A stretch of DNA of 64,000 nt from Pelomonas cellulosilytica (GCF_021353265.1 NZ_JAJTWU010000005.1:1-64000); one strand, 5' to 3'. Positions 6,445 to 16,611 are shown, numbered from the stretch's first letter. A program made the numbers and translations. Notes: a model not told the origin generated them from the sequence alone.

Positions 6445-7932
6445 GTGATCACCGAACTCGAATTCCAGAGCCTCGCTTCCGAGGGCTACAACCGCATCCC
6501 GCTGATCAGCGAGGCCTTTGCGGATCTCGAAACCCCGCTGTCCCTCTACCTCAAGCTCTGCGCCGGCAGCGGTCAGGGCCGAAACAGCTTCCTGCTGGAG
6601 TCCGTCGTCGGCGGCGAGCGCTTCGGGCGCTACTCCTTCATCGGCCTGCCCTGCCGCACGCTGGTGCGCGCCACCGGCACGCGCTGCGAGGTCGTCACCG
6701 ACGGCGTCGTTGTCGAGACGCACGACGGCAACCCGCTGGACTTCATCGCCGCCTTCCAGGACCGCATCAAGCCGAAGATCCCCGCCGGCCTGCCGCGCTT
6801 CTGCGGCGGCCTGGCCGGCTACTTCGGCTACGAGGCCGTGCGCTCCATTGAGAAGCGCCTGGCCAATACCAAGAAGGACGGCGGCCTCGGCACGCCCGAC
6901 ATCCAGTTGCTGCTCAGCGAAGAGGTCGCCGTCATCGACAACCTGTCGGGGCGCCTGTATCTCATCGTCTGGGCCGACCCGCGTCAGCCCGAGGCCTATT
7001 TCCGCGCGACCAAGCGGCTGACGCAGCTGCGCGACAAGCTGCATTACTCGGTCAGCGTGCCGCGCGTGCTGCGTAGCGAATCGCACGCCGTGCAGCGCGA
7101 GTTTTCCAAGGCCGAGCTGATGGCCGCCGTCGAGCGCGCCAAGGAGTACATCGCCGCAGGCGACCTGATGCAGGTCGTCATCGGTCAGCGCCTGGCCAAG
7201 CCCTTCAAGGCCGAGCCGATTTCGCTGTATCGCGCGCTGCGGGCGCTGAACCCCAGCCCCTACATGTACTTCTACGACTTCGGCGACTTCCAGGTCGTCG
7301 GCGCCAGCCCCGAGATCCTGGTGCGCGAGGAGCATGCAGGCGATGGATCGCGCAAGGCGACGATCCGGCCGCTGGCGGGCACCCGCCCGCGCGGCAGCAC
7401 GCCCGAACGCGACCAGCAGCTGGAAGCCGAGCTGAAGGCCGATCCCAAGGAGCGCGCCGAGCACCTGATGCTGATCGACCTGGCGCGCAACGACATCGGC
7501 CGTATCGCCCGCACGGGCAGCGTGCAGGTGACCCAGGCCTTCGACGTGGAGCGCTATTCGCACGTGATGCACATCGTCAGCAACGTCGAGGGCGTGCTGC
7601 GGCCCGAGGTCGGCCAGCTCGATGTGCTGAAGGCCACCTTCCCGGCCGGCACGCTCAGCGGCGCACCCAAGGTGCGCGCGATGGAGCTCATCGACGAGCT
7701 GGAGCCCGTGCAGCGCGGCATCTACGGCGGCGCCTGCGGCTACCTGAGCTTTGCCGGCGACATGGACCTGGCCATCACCATCCGCACCGGCATCGTCAAG
7801 AACGGCATGCTCTACGTGCAGGCGGCCGCCGGCATCGTGGCGGACTCGGTGCCCGAACTGGAATGGCAGGAGACCGAGGCCAAGGCGCGCGCGCTGCTGC
7901 GGGCAGCGGAGCTGGTCGAAGAAGGCTTCTGA
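6445..7932 (+). CDS. trpE: Anthranilate synthase component I
   Basis: Converts chorismate, with ammonia supplied by TrpG, to anthranilate, the first committed step of tryptophan synthesis. The 495-residue protein has the feedback-inhibition motif LLES (residues 50-53) with Ser64, the chorismate-binding core LIDLARNDIGRIARTG, the GTLSGAPKVRAMELIDELEP motif and the C-terminal GIYGGACGYLSFAGDMDLAI. It starts at GTG 6445 with AAGG about ten bases upstream. trpG lies about 5.5 kb downstream in a separate transcription unit, and both are preceded by Trp-rich leader peptides. Confidence 0.97.
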   Translation: MITELEFQSLASEGYNRIPLISEAFADLETPLSLYLKLCAGSGQGRNSFLLESVVGGERFGRYSFIGLPCRTLVRATGTRCEVVTDGVVVETHDGNPLDFIAAFQDRIKPKIPAGLPRFCGGLAGYFGYEAVRSIEKRLANTKKDGGLGTPDIQLLLSEEVAVIDNLSGRLYLIVWADPRQPEAYFRATKRLTQLRDKLHYSVSVPRVLRSESHAVQREFSKAELMAAVERAKEYIAAGDLMQVVIGQRLAKPFKAEPISLYRALRALNPSPYMYFYDFGDFQVVGASPEILVREEHAGDGSRKATIRPLAGTRPRGSTPERDQQLEAELKADPKERAEHLMLIDLARNDIGRIARTGSVQVTQAFDVERYSHVMHIVSNVEGVLRPEVGQLDVLKATFPAGTLSGAPKVRAMELIDELEPVQRGIYGGACGYLSFAGDMDLAITIRTGIVKNGMLYVQAAAGIVADSVPELEWQETEAKARALLRAAELVEEGF

Positions 7933-7945
7933 GCCAGTCTTTGAA

Positions 7946-7959
7946 GCGGGGAGCCCCGC
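7946..7959. terminator. Hairpin between convergent trpE and chemoreceptor gene
   Basis: GCGGGG and CCCCGC form a compact stem located exactly between the two stop codons. The T content on either side is modest (TCTTTG on the plus-strand left side). Probably a bidirectional terminator. Confidence 0.35.
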
Positions 7960-7960
7960 C

Positions 7961-9562
7961 TCAGCTCAGCGCATCGGCACTTCGATGCGGCTGGGCCTGC
8001 AACGCCGGCAGCCTGAAGGTCGCCACCGCCTCCACGAGCTGCTGAGCCTGGCCTTTCAGGCTCTCGGCGGCCGCGGCGCTTTCCTCGACGAGCGCTGCGT
8101 TCTGCTGGGTCACCTGATCCATCTGGCTGACGGCTTCTCCGACCTGCGAAATGCCCGAGCTCTGCTCGACGCTGGCGGCCGTGATCTCGCCCACGATGTC
8201 GCTGACGCGGCGGATCGAGTCCACGATCTCTCCCATCGTCTTGCCGGCCTGGTCCACCAGCAGCGCGCCCTGTTCGACCTGATCCACGCTGCGGCCGATC
8301 AACGTCTTGATCTCCTTGGCCGCCTCGGCGCTGCGCCTGGCCAGCGTGCGCACCTCGCCGGCCACGACGGCAAAGCCGCGCCCCTGTTCGCCGGCACGCG
8401 CCGCCTCGACGGCCGCGTTCAACGCCAGGATGTTGGTCTGGAACGCAATGCCGTCGATGACACCGATGATGTCGCCGATCCTGCGGCTGCTGTCGCTGAT
8501 GCCCTGCATCGTGTCCACGACCCGGCCGACCACCTGCCCGCCCTGGGCCGCCACCACCGACGCCCCCTGGGCCAGTTGGTTGGCCTGCTTGGCGCTCTCG
8601 GCGTTGTGGCGCACGGTCGCGCTGAGCTCCTCCATCGTCGCGGCCGTCTGCTGCAGCGCGCTGGCCTGCTCTTCGGTGCGCTGACTCAGGTCGTGATTTC
8701 CCAGCGCAATCTGTGACGACGCCGACGCCACCGACTCGCTGCTCTCCCGGACGCGCGACACCGTTTCGACAAAGGACTCGTGCATCCGCTGGAGCGCCGC
8801 AAACAGCGAACTCGTGTCACCCGGCTTGACGGGAATGGCTCCCGTCAGGTCGCCGCCGGCAATGCGCTGGGCTTCGCTGCGTGCGGTCGCGGGCTCGCCA
8901 CCGAGGTCGCTCAGCAGCGACCGGGCGATCAGGTACGCCGCCGACAACGACAGCACCAGCACCACCGCGGCAACGCCGATCGTGGCGACGATCGTCTGGG
9001 CGGCCCGATCCTTCGCGACCGCGCTGTTCGCGAGCATCAGCTCCTGCTGGAACTCGACCATGTTCTCGATCGCGCCAAAGAGCGCGTCCTGCTTGGCCCG
9101 GACTTCGCCGAGCATGTACCGGGCAGCATCTTCCCAATGGCCAGCGTGCAGCAACCGGACGGTCTCAAGCCGCGCCTTGCCATATTCGGCCCGGGCGTCG
9201 GACATCGCCTTGAACAACTGCGTTCCCTTGGGCGTATTGACGATTGCCCGGAGCTTGTCCATGCGCTCGTTGTTGGACTCGACCTGCTGGTCCATCCGCG
9301 CCAGGAACTCACCGGCCTCGGACGTCTTGCCAACACTCGTCGCGACGATGGCGTTGCGCAGCATGCGCGCCTGGGCGTTCACCGTGTCATAGATGTCGCG
9401 CGAGATGTCGATCTTCGGGTAGCGATCGTCAACGACCTGCACGATGGCGGCCTTGACGTCCGACATCTGGACCCAGGCCACGCACGCGAAGGCCAGGATG
9501 AGCACCGAGATCAGGCCAAAGCCGAGGGTCAGTCGCCGGGCGACTGTCAGATTCTTGAACAT
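7961..9562 (-). CDS. Methyl-accepting chemotaxis protein, four-helix-bundle type
   Basis: A 533-residue transmembrane chemoreceptor. Membrane segment 1 spans about residues 11-31, a helical periplasmic domain of the 4HB_MCP type extends to about 185, and segment 2 follows to about 215. HAMP and the cytoplasmic signalling domain come next, with the CheA/CheW-binding hairpin tip [20 protein letters not shown]. The start at 9562 places the first helix at the N-terminus; longer frames add an unrelated stretch. The ligand cannot be deduced. It is divergent from a second receptor. Confidence 0.9.
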   Translation of the reverse strand: MFKNLTVARRLTLGFGLISVLILAFACVAWVQMSDVKAAIVQVVDDRYPKIDISRDIYDTVNAQARMLRNAIVATSVGKTSEAGEFLARMDQQVESNNERMDKLRAIVNTPKGTQLFKAMSDARAEYGKARLETVRLLHAGHWEDAARYMLGEVRAKQDALFGAIENMVEFQQELMLANSAVAKDRAAQTIVATIGVAAVVLVLSLSAAYLIARSLLSDLGGEPATARSEAQRIAGGDLTGAIPVKPGDTSSLFAALQRMHESFVETVSRVRESSESVASASSQIALGNHDLSQRTEEQASALQQTAATMEELSATVRHNAESAKQANQLAQGASVVAAQGGQVVGRVVDTMQGISDSSRRIGDIIGVIDGIAFQTNILALNAAVEAARAGEQGRGFAVVAGEVRTLARRSAEAAKEIKTLIGRSVDQVEQGALLVDQAGKTMGEIVDSIRRVSDIVGEITAASVEQSSGISQVGEAVSQMDQVTQQNAALVEESAAAAESLKGQAQQLVEAVATFRLPALQAQPHRSADALS

Positions 9563-9972
9563 GGACCTTGTTTTCTTCAGGCCACGCGCGCGGCGCGACC
9601 ATCCCGTGCAGAGACGGTCGCTTGCGCGACTTGGCGATGCCACCTGGTACGGTGGCGGGCAGGAGTGATTGCGCAGGCCCGTCCTCCAGGTCGGCGCGTG
9701 TCCACGCGCGCGCCTCGGCGTCCGCACAACCGCACAGTTTGTGGCTCACATGACAACGCGGTCAATGCGCAGCGCGGTCACAGCGACGTTCTGCGTGCCG
9801 CTCTTCACGCGAGGCGACAGTTATGCAAACGGTTGCCGTATCCGCCCGATGCGCCAATTAGTGCGCACACCGACGGTGCAGTTCGCCTTGGCGCGTGAAG
9901 GAGCTTCCTAGAATTTTTCACTCACCCGACGGGGCCCATCGAGCCTCCGGGATGGCGAGGAATGTCCCCCGT
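9563..9972. other. Divergent intergenic region between two chemoreceptor genes
   Basis: About 410 bases with no supported gene. It should hold both receptor promoters. I looked for a flagellar sigma-28 type promoter and saw only partial matches (for example GCCGTATC near 9836), too weak to annotate. Confidence 0.5.
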
Positions 9973-11493
9973 ATGAAACGCCTTTTGTGGATGCTGCCGC
10001 TCCTGGCCATCGCGCTCGGAGCCGTCACCAGCTACGTCTACTCCAGCGCCACCAACAACCTGCTCGAAGACCTGGGCCGCAGCGACTCACCGGCGCTCAG
10101 CCGCGTGCAGGCGCTCGCCTTCGACCTGACCAGCGTGGCCGACGGCTTCAAGAGTGCCGCCGCGGCAGCCGACGCCTCCGCGCTGGACGCCGTGGACGAG
10201 AAGGTCAAGCGCCTGCGCTCCGGCCTGAAGGCCTATGGCGACGTGCCGGGCCGCGCCGAGGAGGCTGCCAGGCTGTCCACCGCCTTCGAGGCCTACCAGC
10301 AGACGGCCAGCAAGGTCACGCGCCTCATCATCGCCGGCAAGGCCGACGAGTTGGGGGACGCCCCGTCCGCCATGCAGGCCGCGTTCACGACACTGGACAA
10401 GGACCTCGCCACGCAGAAGGCCCAGACCCAGGCCGCGCTGGACGCGCACATCGAGCAGACGCAGGCGCTGGTGCACCGGGGCTTCGCGGCCAACATCGCT
10501 GCGTCGCTGCTGATGCTCGCGCTGTCGGTCGGCGTCTCGATCGCCGCGGTGCGCGAGCTGACTCGCCAGCTCGGCGGGCGGCCGGAAGACGCCACGCACA
10601 TCGTGCAGCGCATCGCCGGCGGCGATCTCAGCGAACCGGTGCAGCTGAAGACCCAGGACGAGCGCAGCCTGCTGTTCTCCATGCGCAGCATGCAGGAGCG
10701 GCTGTCCGAGGTCATCGGCGAGGTCCGCGACGCGGTGCACCAGGTGCATGACGCCGTAGGTGCCCTTGGGAAGGGCAATGAGGTGCTGTCCGAGCGCTCG
10801 GAGCGCCAGCGCCAGAGCCTGCACGCGAGCGCGTCCAGCATCGACCAGTTGACCGCCTCGGTTCGCAGCAACGCCGACAGCGCCGAACAGGCCCGCCTGC
10901 TGGCCCACCGCGCCAGCACCGTCGCCGACGAAGGCGGCCGTGCCGTGGCCGACGCCGTGGACGCCATGGCCGCGATCTCGGACCGCGCCCGCAAGATCGT
11001 CGAGATCACGTCGCTGATCGACGGCATCGCCTTCCAGACCAACATCCTGGCGCTGAATGCGGCCGTCGAGGCCGCGCGTGCGGGCGAACAGGGCCGAGGC
11101 TTCAACGTCGTGGCCGGCGAAGTGCGCTCGCTGGCCCAGCGCGCCAGCGCCGCGGCCAAGGACATCAAGACGTTGATCGACGATTCAGCCAGTCGCATCG
11201 AGGACGGCTCACGCCATGTCAATGCGGCTGGGGCGGTGATGAGCAATCTCGTCGAGTCCGTCAAGCAGGTCGGCCACCACGTGGAGCAGATTTCCACGGC
11301 CTCCTCCGAGCAGCGATCGGGCATCGAACACGTCAACGCGATGGTGGCCGAACTCAGTGGTCACACCGAGGACAACCACAAGCTCGTCGCCGAGGCCGGT
11401 CAGGCCTCGCAGCTGCTGCAGCAGGTGGCCGCACAGCTGGGCGTGGCCGTTGGCCGCTTCCGGCTGGACGACACCGCGCCGAACCGCAGCTGA
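9973..11493 (+). CDS. Methyl-accepting chemotaxis protein
   Basis: A 506-residue chemoreceptor. Membrane segment 1 is at residues 7-23, an alanine-rich helical periplasmic domain covers about 25-170, and segment 2 is at 173-194. A HAMP-like segment and the signalling domain follow, with [19 protein letters not shown] at the tip and FNVVAGEVRSLAQRASAAAKDIKTLI after it. I start at ATG 9973 (GAGGA about 11 bases upstream); an ATG at 9952 is an alternative. The porin and small binding protein immediately downstream on the same strand suggest the receptor may sense a solute handled by them. Confidence 0.88.
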   Translation: MKRLLWMLPLLAIALGAVTSYVYSSATNNLLEDLGRSDSPALSRVQALAFDLTSVADGFKSAAAAADASALDAVDEKVKRLRSGLKAYGDVPGRAEEAARLSTAFEAYQQTASKVTRLIIAGKADELGDAPSAMQAAFTTLDKDLATQKAQTQAALDAHIEQTQALVHRGFAANIAASLLMLALSVGVSIAAVRELTRQLGGRPEDATHIVQRIAGGDLSEPVQLKTQDERSLLFSMRSMQERLSEVIGEVRDAVHQVHDAVGALGKGNEVLSERSERQRQSLHASASSIDQLTASVRSNADSAEQARLLAHRASTVADEGGRAVADAVDAMAAISDRARKIVEITSLIDGIAFQTNILALNAAVEAARAGEQGRGFNVVAGEVRSLAQRASAAAKDIKTLIDDSASRIEDGSRHVNAAGAVMSNLVESVKQVGHHVEQISTASSEQRSGIEHVNAMVAELSGHTEDNHKLVAEAGQASQLLQQVAAQLGVAVGRFRLDDTAPNRS

Positions 11494-11557
11494 CACCACG
11501 CGCCACGCCGGTGGCGCGACCTTCCTCCCCGCTACCTTTCTCTTCAGGGACTCTCCC

Positions 11558-12691
11558 ATGACCTCTTCGCAGCAGCGCCTGGCGCTGGTCGGCGTGCTGG
11601 CGGCCGCCCTGGCCGCCCCGGCCCGGGCCGACGACGCTCTCCAGATCTCCGGCTTTGCCTCCCTCGTGGCCGGCAAGGTGCTCTCAGGCGACCGCACCGA
11701 GCCCTTCTTCCGCTATGACTGCCCCTGCTTCATCGCCGACTACGGCCATGGTGCGCTTTACAGCGAACGCTGGCAGGTCAAGCAGGAGAGCAAGGTCGGC
11801 ATTCAGGGCACCTACACCTTTACGCCCAAACTCTCCGCCACCGCGCAGGTCGTCGGCCGCGGCGTGGACGGCGTCAAGGCCAGCCTGGAGTGGGCCTATC
11901 TCTCCTACGACGTGAACGACAGCTGGACCGTGCAACTGGGCCGCAAGCGGCTGCCGATCTACTACTACTCCGACTTCCAGGACGTCGGCTTCGCCTACAC
12001 CTGGGTGCGCCCGCCGGCCGACCTCTACGGCTGGGAGATCGTCAACTACAACGGCGCCAACGCCACCTACCGCGGCGACTGGGGCGGCTGGGCAGCCAAG
12101 GCCAACGTCTTCTTCGGCCGCGAGAACAGCCGCGACAACCTGATGCAGCGCATCTACTACGACACGCCGCAGAACGTGACGTGGAAGAACATCGTGGGCG
12201 GCGACCTGGTTCTCACGCGCGGCGTGTTGACCACGCGGGCCACCTACATCCAGTCCGATGTCCAGCAATGGGACCGCAGCTCCGGCGCGCGCGTCACGCC
12301 CGCGCCGGACAGCAGCAAGAGCGCCGAGAAGCAGCGCATCTACGGCCTGTCCGCCAATGTCGACTGGGACGACTGGCTGCTGCGCTCCGAGTACAGCGTG
12401 TTCGACCGCAGTGGCTACAGCTACCGCTCGCAGGCCTACATGCTTGGCGTGGGCCGCCGCTTCGGCGACTTCACGACGCTCGTCACGCGCACCAACTACC
12501 GCGAGCGCAACCGCTTCGCGCCCGATGGCCAGCAGCACGACAGCGGCTACTCCGCCACGCTGCGCTACGAGCTGAACAGCGCCACCGCCGTGAAGCTGCA
12601 GTGGGACCGCTTCCGCGACATGTCGGGCCCCGACCTGTCCTATGTCGGCAACTCGCGGTTGCTGTCCATGTCGCTAGACACCGTGTTCTGA
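11558..12691 (+). CDS. Outer-membrane porin-like beta-barrel protein
   Basis: A 377-residue exported protein. Residues 1-24 are a signal peptide (RLALVGVLAAALAAPARA). The rest is aromatic-rich amphipathic strand sequence ending in the outer-membrane signature MSLDTVF with a C-terminal phenylalanine. The SD AGGGA is seven bases before the ATG. Motifs such as SWTVQLGRKRLPIYYYSDFQDVGF resemble the putative porins found next to small phosphate-binding-like proteins. Pore specificity is unknown. It is followed after 14 bases by the binding-protein gene, so the two are probably co-transcribed. Confidence 0.75.
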   Translation: MTSSQQRLALVGVLAAALAAPARADDALQISGFASLVAGKVLSGDRTEPFFRYDCPCFIADYGHGALYSERWQVKQESKVGIQGTYTFTPKLSATAQVVGRGVDGVKASLEWAYLSYDVNDSWTVQLGRKRLPIYYYSDFQDVGFAYTWVRPPADLYGWEIVNYNGANATYRGDWGGWAAKANVFFGRENSRDNLMQRIYYDTPQNVTWKNIVGGDLVLTRGVLTTRATYIQSDVQQWDRSSGARVTPAPDSSKSAEKQRIYGLSANVDWDDWLLRSEYSVFDRSGYSYRSQAYMLGVGRRFGDFTTLVTRTNYRERNRFAPDGQQHDSGYSATLRYELNSATAVKLQWDRFRDMSGPDLSYVGNSRLLSMSLDTVF

Positions 12692-12705
12692 CGGAGCGAC
12701 CGACC

Positions 12706-13116
12706 ATGAAGCTCATTTCCTTCATCGCCACCGCCCTGCTGGCCTGCGCCAGCGTCGCCGCCATCGCCGACCCGGTGCTGGCCGTCAACGCGGCCAACAG
12801 CGCCCACATCGACGACGAGGCCGCCGCCAAGATCTTCCTGCGCCAGGTCAAGACCTTCCCGGACGGCGCACCGGCCAGCCCCGTCACGCAGAAGGACGGC
12901 CCGGTCACTGAAGCGTTCCGAACGCAGGTGCTGAAGAAGAACGGCTCACAGCTCAAGGCCTACTGGGCCCAGCAGGTGTTCACCGGCGGCGCCAAGCCGC
13001 CGCAGGAGCTGGACGGCGACGACGCCGTGCTGAAGTACGTGGCAGAGACGCCCGGCGGCATCGGCTACGTCGAGTCCGGCAAGACCCGGCCCGGCGTGCG
13101 CATCATCAAGCGCTGA
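12706..13116 (+). CDS. Small PstS-like phosphate ABC transporter substrate-binding domain protein
   Basis: A 136-residue periplasmic protein with signal peptide residues 1-21. The mature part is a single half-size domain of the PBP-like (PstS-related) superfamily with [18 protein letters not shown] and GGIGYVES. Such proteins are about half the length of a true PstS and lack linked pstCAB genes here. Coupling with a porin and a chemoreceptor upstream suggests a role in solute capture or sensing rather than transport. Phosphate as ligand is inferred from the family name only. Confidence 0.65.
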   Translation: MKLISFIATALLACASVAAIADPVLAVNAANSAHIDDEAAAKIFLRQVKTFPDGAPASPVTQKDGPVTEAFRTQVLKKNGSQLKAYWAQQVFTGGAKPPQELDGDDAVLKYVAETPGGIGYVESGKTRPGVRIIKR

Positions 13117-13142
13117 CGCCTGCCCGCCCCTTCACAGGCCGC

Positions 13143-13160
13143 CGCGACGCACCCGTCGCG
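13143..13160. terminator. Hairpin downstream of the binding-protein gene
   Basis: CGCGACG and CGTCGCG pair over a 4-nt loop, 26 bases after the stop. No clear T-run follows. Candidate end of the porin operon, before the trpL promoter at 13229. Confidence 0.35.
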
Positions 13161-13228
13161 CGCGGTCTGTGTCGCTTTGGCGGATGCAGCCTTGTGCGCA
13201 GCCGAAGCGCCGGCCCGCGCATGCCCCC

Positions 13229-13234
13229 TACAAT
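13229..13234 (+). promoter_or_regulatory. -10 box of the second trp leader
   Basis: TACAAT, one base from consensus, eight bases before the leader ATG at 13243. As with trpE, the predicted transcription start coincides with the ATG. The -35 region is unremarkable. Confidence 0.5.
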
Positions 13235-13242
13235 CCGCGCCC

Positions 13243-13302
13243 ATGCGCACTCAGCAGCACTCGGAACCGCAACTGGCCTGGCGCCAGCGTTGGTGGCGCT
13301 AG
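13243..13302 (+). CDS. trpL: trp leader peptide upstream of trpG
   Basis: A 19-residue open frame ending WRQRWWR, with three tryptophan codons including a tandem pair, located 130 bases before trpG. It lacks a Shine-Dalgarno sequence and starts right after the -10 box. Together with the following hairpins it forms a second, independent attenuation unit for the trpG-ltaE-dinB-trpD-trpC operon. Confidence 0.7.
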   Translation: MRTQQHSEPQLAWRQRWWR

Positions 13303-13404
13303 CCGCCAGACGACACTGCACGCCCGCAGCGCCCGAGCCCCGTCGGGCCACCTCGCGCGGGCTTCCGAGGGGATCTTCCGGCGCGGCCTCGCAGCCCTGC
13401 CGGA
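13281..13404 (+). promoter_or_regulatory. Transcription attenuator of the trpGDC operon
   Basis: GCGCC (13281-13285) pairs with GGCGC (13295-13299) across the Trp codons, CCCGA (13332) pairs with TCGGG (13343), and TCCGGC (13377-13382) pairs with GCCGGA (13399-13404) with an inner GGC/GCC. The last stem is the terminator candidate. Only a short T-poor stretch follows it, so it may act by pausing or by sequestering the trpG start region rather than by intrinsic termination. Confidence 0.45.
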
Positions 13405-13432
13405 CCGACCAAGTTCTCAAGCTGGAGCTTCC

Positions 13433-14017
13433 ATGCTGCTGATGATCGACAACTACGACAGCTTCACGTTCAACATCGTCCAGTACCTCGGTGAACTGGG
13501 CGCAGACGTGAAGGTGGCCCGCAACGACGAGATCACCGTCGCCGAGATGGCGGCGCTGAACCCCGATCACATCGTCTTCTCCCCCGGCCCCTGCACGCCC
13601 AACGAAGCCGGCGTCTGCGTGGAGGCCATCCAGCACTTCCTCGGCAAGAAGCCGCTGCTGGGCGTCTGCCTGGGCCACCAGTCCATGGGCCAGGCACTGG
13701 GCGGCAACATCATTCGCGCACAGCGCCAGATGCACGGCAAGGCCAGCACGATCACGACGGACCAGCGCGGCGTCTACACCGGCCTGCCCAAGGACTTCTC
13801 CGTCATCCGTTACCACTCCCTCGTCATCGAGGAGGCGACCTGCCCGGCGGCGCTGGAGATTACGTCGCGCAGCGAGGACGGCGAAATCATGGGCGTGCGC
13901 CACCGCGAGCTGGCCGGCACCGCCACGCCGTGCGAGGGCGTGCAGTTCCACCCCGAGTCCATCCTCAGCGAGCATGGGCACGCGATGCTGCGCAACTTCC
14001 TGGAGCTCCGGCCGTGA
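13433..14017 (+). CDS. trpG: Anthranilate synthase component II, glutamine amidotransferase
   Basis: Releases ammonia from glutamine for TrpE. The 194-residue class I amidotransferase has the oxyanion motif SPGPCTP, nucleophile Cys79 in GVCLGHQ and the His173/Glu175 pair in HPES. GGAG lies six bases before the ATG. It is the first gene of a five-gene run with overlapping or nearly abutting reading frames. In some bacteria TrpG also serves PabB; nothing here decides that. Confidence 0.96.
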   Translation: MLLMIDNYDSFTFNIVQYLGELGADVKVARNDEITVAEMAALNPDHIVFSPGPCTPNEAGVCVEAIQHFLGKKPLLGVCLGHQSMGQALGGNIIRAQRQMHGKASTITTDQRGVYTGLPKDFSVIRYHSLVIEEATCPAALEITSRSEDGEIMGVRHRELAGTATPCEGVQFHPESILSEHGHAMLRNFLELRP

Positions 14018-15060
14018 CTGACTACGCCCCGTCTTCCGGCGGTGGCGGAGAAGCCATCGTCGACCTGCGCAGCGACACGGTCACCCGGCCGACGCCGGCC
14101 ATGCGCGCGGCCATCGCGGCGGCCGCGGTCGGGGATGACGTCTTCGGCGACGACCCCACCGTCAATGCTTTGCAGGAGCGCGTCGCGGCGCTGCTGGGCA
14201 AGGATGCCGCCCTCTTCATGAGCAGCGGCACGCAGAGCAATCTCTGCGGCCTGCTGGCGCATTGCGGGCGCGGTGACGAGTACATCGTCGGCCAGCTCGC
14301 CCACACCTACCGCTACGAAGGCGGTGGCGCGGCGGTGCTGGGCAGCATCCAGCCGCAGCCGCTGCCCAACCAGCCCGACGGCACGCTGAAGCTGGAGGAC
14401 ATCGCGGCGGCCATCAAGCCCGACGACCCGCACTTCGCACGCACGCGGCTGTTGGCGCTGGAGAACACCTGGAACGGCAACGTGCTGCCGGGCACCTACG
14501 TGGCCGACGCCTGCGAGCTGGCTCGTTCGCGCGGCCTGGCCACACACCTCGACGGCGCGCGGCTGTTCAACGCGGCGGTGGCGTCGGGCCGCACAGTGGC
14601 AGAGCTGGCTCGCCCTTTCGACTCCGTCTCCCTCTGCTTCAGCAAGGGCCTGGGCGCCCCCATTGGCTCCATGCTCGTCGGCTCGAAGGCGCTGATTGCC
14701 CGCGCCCACCGCGTCCGGAAGATGGTGGGCGGCGGCCTGCGCCAGGTGGGCCTGCTGGCCGCCGCGGCCGACCACGCACTGACCCACCACGTCGAGCGCC
14801 TCGCCGACGACCACGCGCTGGCCCGCAGGCTTGCTGAAGGGCTGACCGCGCTGCCGGGTGTCACCGTCACGCCACCGCAAACGAATATCGTCTTCGCGCA
14901 GGTCAGTGACGGCCGCGGGCCGGCGCTGCTGGAACACCTGAAATCGCGCGGCGTGCTGGCCACCGGCCTCATCGGCCTGCGCTTCGTGACCCACCTCGAT
15001 GTCGATGCCCCCGGCATCGACCACGCCATTGCGGCTGCACGCGAGTTCCTGAAGGGCTGA
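14014..15060 (+). CDS. ltaE: Low-specificity L-threonine aldolase
   Basis: PLP enzyme that cleaves threonine and allo-threonine to glycine and acetaldehyde. The 348-residue protein begins [15 protein letters not shown], has His97 in the [10 protein letters not shown] motif and PLP lysine Lys211 in [12 protein letters not shown]. It starts at a GTG that overlaps the trpG stop codon by four bases, so it is translationally coupled inside the trp operon. It has no known role in tryptophan synthesis; it may be a passenger or link glycine/serine supply to the TrpB step. Confidence 0.88.
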   Translation: MTDYAPSSGGGGEAIVDLRSDTVTRPTPAMRAAIAAAAVGDDVFGDDPTVNALQERVAALLGKDAALFMSSGTQSNLCGLLAHCGRGDEYIVGQLAHTYRYEGGGAAVLGSIQPQPLPNQPDGTLKLEDIAAAIKPDDPHFARTRLLALENTWNGNVLPGTYVADACELARSRGLATHLDGARLFNAAVASGRTVAELARPFDSVSLCFSKGLGAPIGSMLVGSKALIARAHRVRKMVGGGLRQVGLLAAAADHALTHHVERLADDHALARRLAEGLTALPGVTVTPPQTNIVFAQVSDGRGPALLEHLKSRGVLATGLIGLRFVTHLDVDAPGIDHAIAAAREFLKG

Positions 15061-15062
15061 CC

Positions 15063-15572
15063 ATGTCCACATCCACGCTGCTGATCTCGCTCTTCGAGCA
15101 GAAGGCCGCCATCGACCGCGAGTTCCTCGCTTCGCTGGCCGACGCCCCGCTGTCGCCCGAGAACCGCCACAGCGCGATCCGCACGCTCAACCACATCCAC
15201 ACGGTGGACCGCATCTTTGCGGCCCACCTGAGCGGCGAGCCCCACGGCCTCAAAGCCACCAACACCGAGGCCACGCCGACGCTGCCGGATCTGCGTGCGT
15301 CGTTCGAGCAGCTTGACGGCTGGTATGTCAACTACGTCCGCGGCCTGGCGCCTGAACAGTTCGAGGACGTGGTCAGCTTCCGCTTCACCGACGGTGACAC
15401 CGGCCGCATGAGCCGCGAGGAAATCCTCGCTCACGTCATCCACCACGGCAGCCACCACCGTGGCAACGTCGGCATGCTGATGAAGCAGGCCGACCAGCCG
15501 CCGCCGCGCGACCTGTTCACCCGTTACCTCCATCAGAACGAGCCCGAGCGCCGCTCTGCCACCAAGGTCTGA
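15063..15572 (+). CDS. DinB-family metal-binding protein
   Basis: A 169-residue four-helix DinB/YfiT-type protein. Its likely metal ligands are His44 or His46 in NHIHTVD and the histidines of [12 protein letters not shown] (residues 124-135). The family includes thiol-dependent transferases; the reaction here is unknown. It starts two bases after the ltaE stop and ends one base before trpD, so it is embedded in the trp operon. Confidence 0.82.
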   Translation: MSTSTLLISLFEQKAAIDREFLASLADAPLSPENRHSAIRTLNHIHTVDRIFAAHLSGEPHGLKATNTEATPTLPDLRASFEQLDGWYVNYVRGLAPEQFEDVVSFRFTDGDTGRMSREEILAHVIHHGSHHRGNVGMLMKQADQPPPRDLFTRYLHQNEPERRSATKV

Positions 15573-15573
15573 C

Positions 15574-16611
15574 ATGCCGATCACCGACACCGAAGCCCTG
15601 ACCCGCGTCATCGAGCACCGGGAGATCTTCCACGACGAGATGCTGACGCTGATGCGCCGCATCATGGCCGGCGAGATGTCGCCCGTCATGGCCGCTGCGC
15701 TGCTGACCGGCCTGCGCGTGAAGAAGGAAACCATCGGCGAGATCACAGCCGCCGCGCAGGTCATGCGCGAGCTGAGCAACAAGGTGCCGCTGGCACCGCA
15801 GCCGCACCTCGTCGACGTCGTCGGCACGGGCGGCGACGGCGCGCACAGCTTCAACATCTCGACCTGCTCGATGTTCGTCGCCGCGGCCGCGGGCGCGCAG
15901 GTGGCCAAGCACGGCAACCGCAGCGTCAGCAGCAAGACCGGCAGCGCCGACGTGCTGGAGGCGCTGGGCGCCAACATCCAGCTGACGCCGCGCCAAGTGG
16001 CGGCCTCCGTCGCCGAGTGCGACATCGGCTTCATGTTCGCGCCCAACCACCACCCGGCGATGAAGAACATCGCCCCGGTGCGCCGCGAGCTGGGCGTGCG
16101 GACCATCTTCAACATCCTGGGCCCGCTTACCAACCCCGCCGGCGCGCCCAACATCCTGATGGGTGTGTTCCACCCCGACCTCGTCGGCATCCAGGTACGC
16201 GTGCTGCAGCGCCTGGGCGCCGAGCACGCGCTGGTCGTCTACGGCAAGGACGGTATGGACGAGATCTCGCTCGGCGCGACGACGCTGGTCGGCGAGCTGA
16301 AGGACGGCGCCGTGCGCGAGTACGAAGTGCATCCCGAGGACTTCGGCTTCCAGATGGCCAGCAACCGCAGCTTGAAGGTGGAAGGCCCGGAGCAGTCGCG
16401 CCAGATGCTGCTGGGCGTGCTGGACGGCCACACCGGCCCGGCGCGCGACATCGTGCTGCTGAACGCCGGCGCGACGCTTTATGCGGCCAACGTGACGGCC
16501 AGCATCGCCGAAGGCATCGCCCGCGCCCGGCAGGCGCTGGACAGCGGCGCGGCGCGGGCCAAGCTGGACAGCTTCGTCAAGGTGACGCAGGGCCTCGGGG
16601 GCAAGGCATGA
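15574..16611 (+). CDS. trpD: Anthranilate phosphoribosyltransferase
   Basis: Transfers the phosphoribosyl group of PRPP to anthranilate. 345 residues, with the PRPP motif [15 protein letters not shown] near residue 87 and the anthranilate-site segment [21 protein letters not shown]. The stop overlaps the trpC start (ATGA). It starts one base after the dinB-like gene, giving tight coupling. Confidence 0.97.
   Translation: MPITDTEALTRVIEHREIFHDEMLTLMRRIMAGEMSPVMAAALLTGLRVKKETIGEITAAAQVMRELSNKVPLAPQPHLVDVVGTGGDGAHSFNISTCSMFVAAAAGAQVAKHGNRSVSSKTGSADVLEALGANIQLTPRQVAASVAECDIGFMFAPNHHPAMKNIAPVRRELGVRTIFNILGPLTNPAGAPNILMGVFHPDLVGIQVRVLQRLGAEHALVVYGKDGMDEISLGATTLVGELKDGAVREYEVHPEDFGFQMASNRSLKVEGPEQSRQMLLGVLDGHTGPARDIVLLNAGATLYAANVTASIAEGIARARQALDSGAARAKLDSFVKVTQGLGGKA

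Noticed and set aside
9800-9850. Flagellar sigma-28 promoter for the second chemoreceptor
   Set aside because: Only a partial GCCGTATC match and no suitable upstream element.
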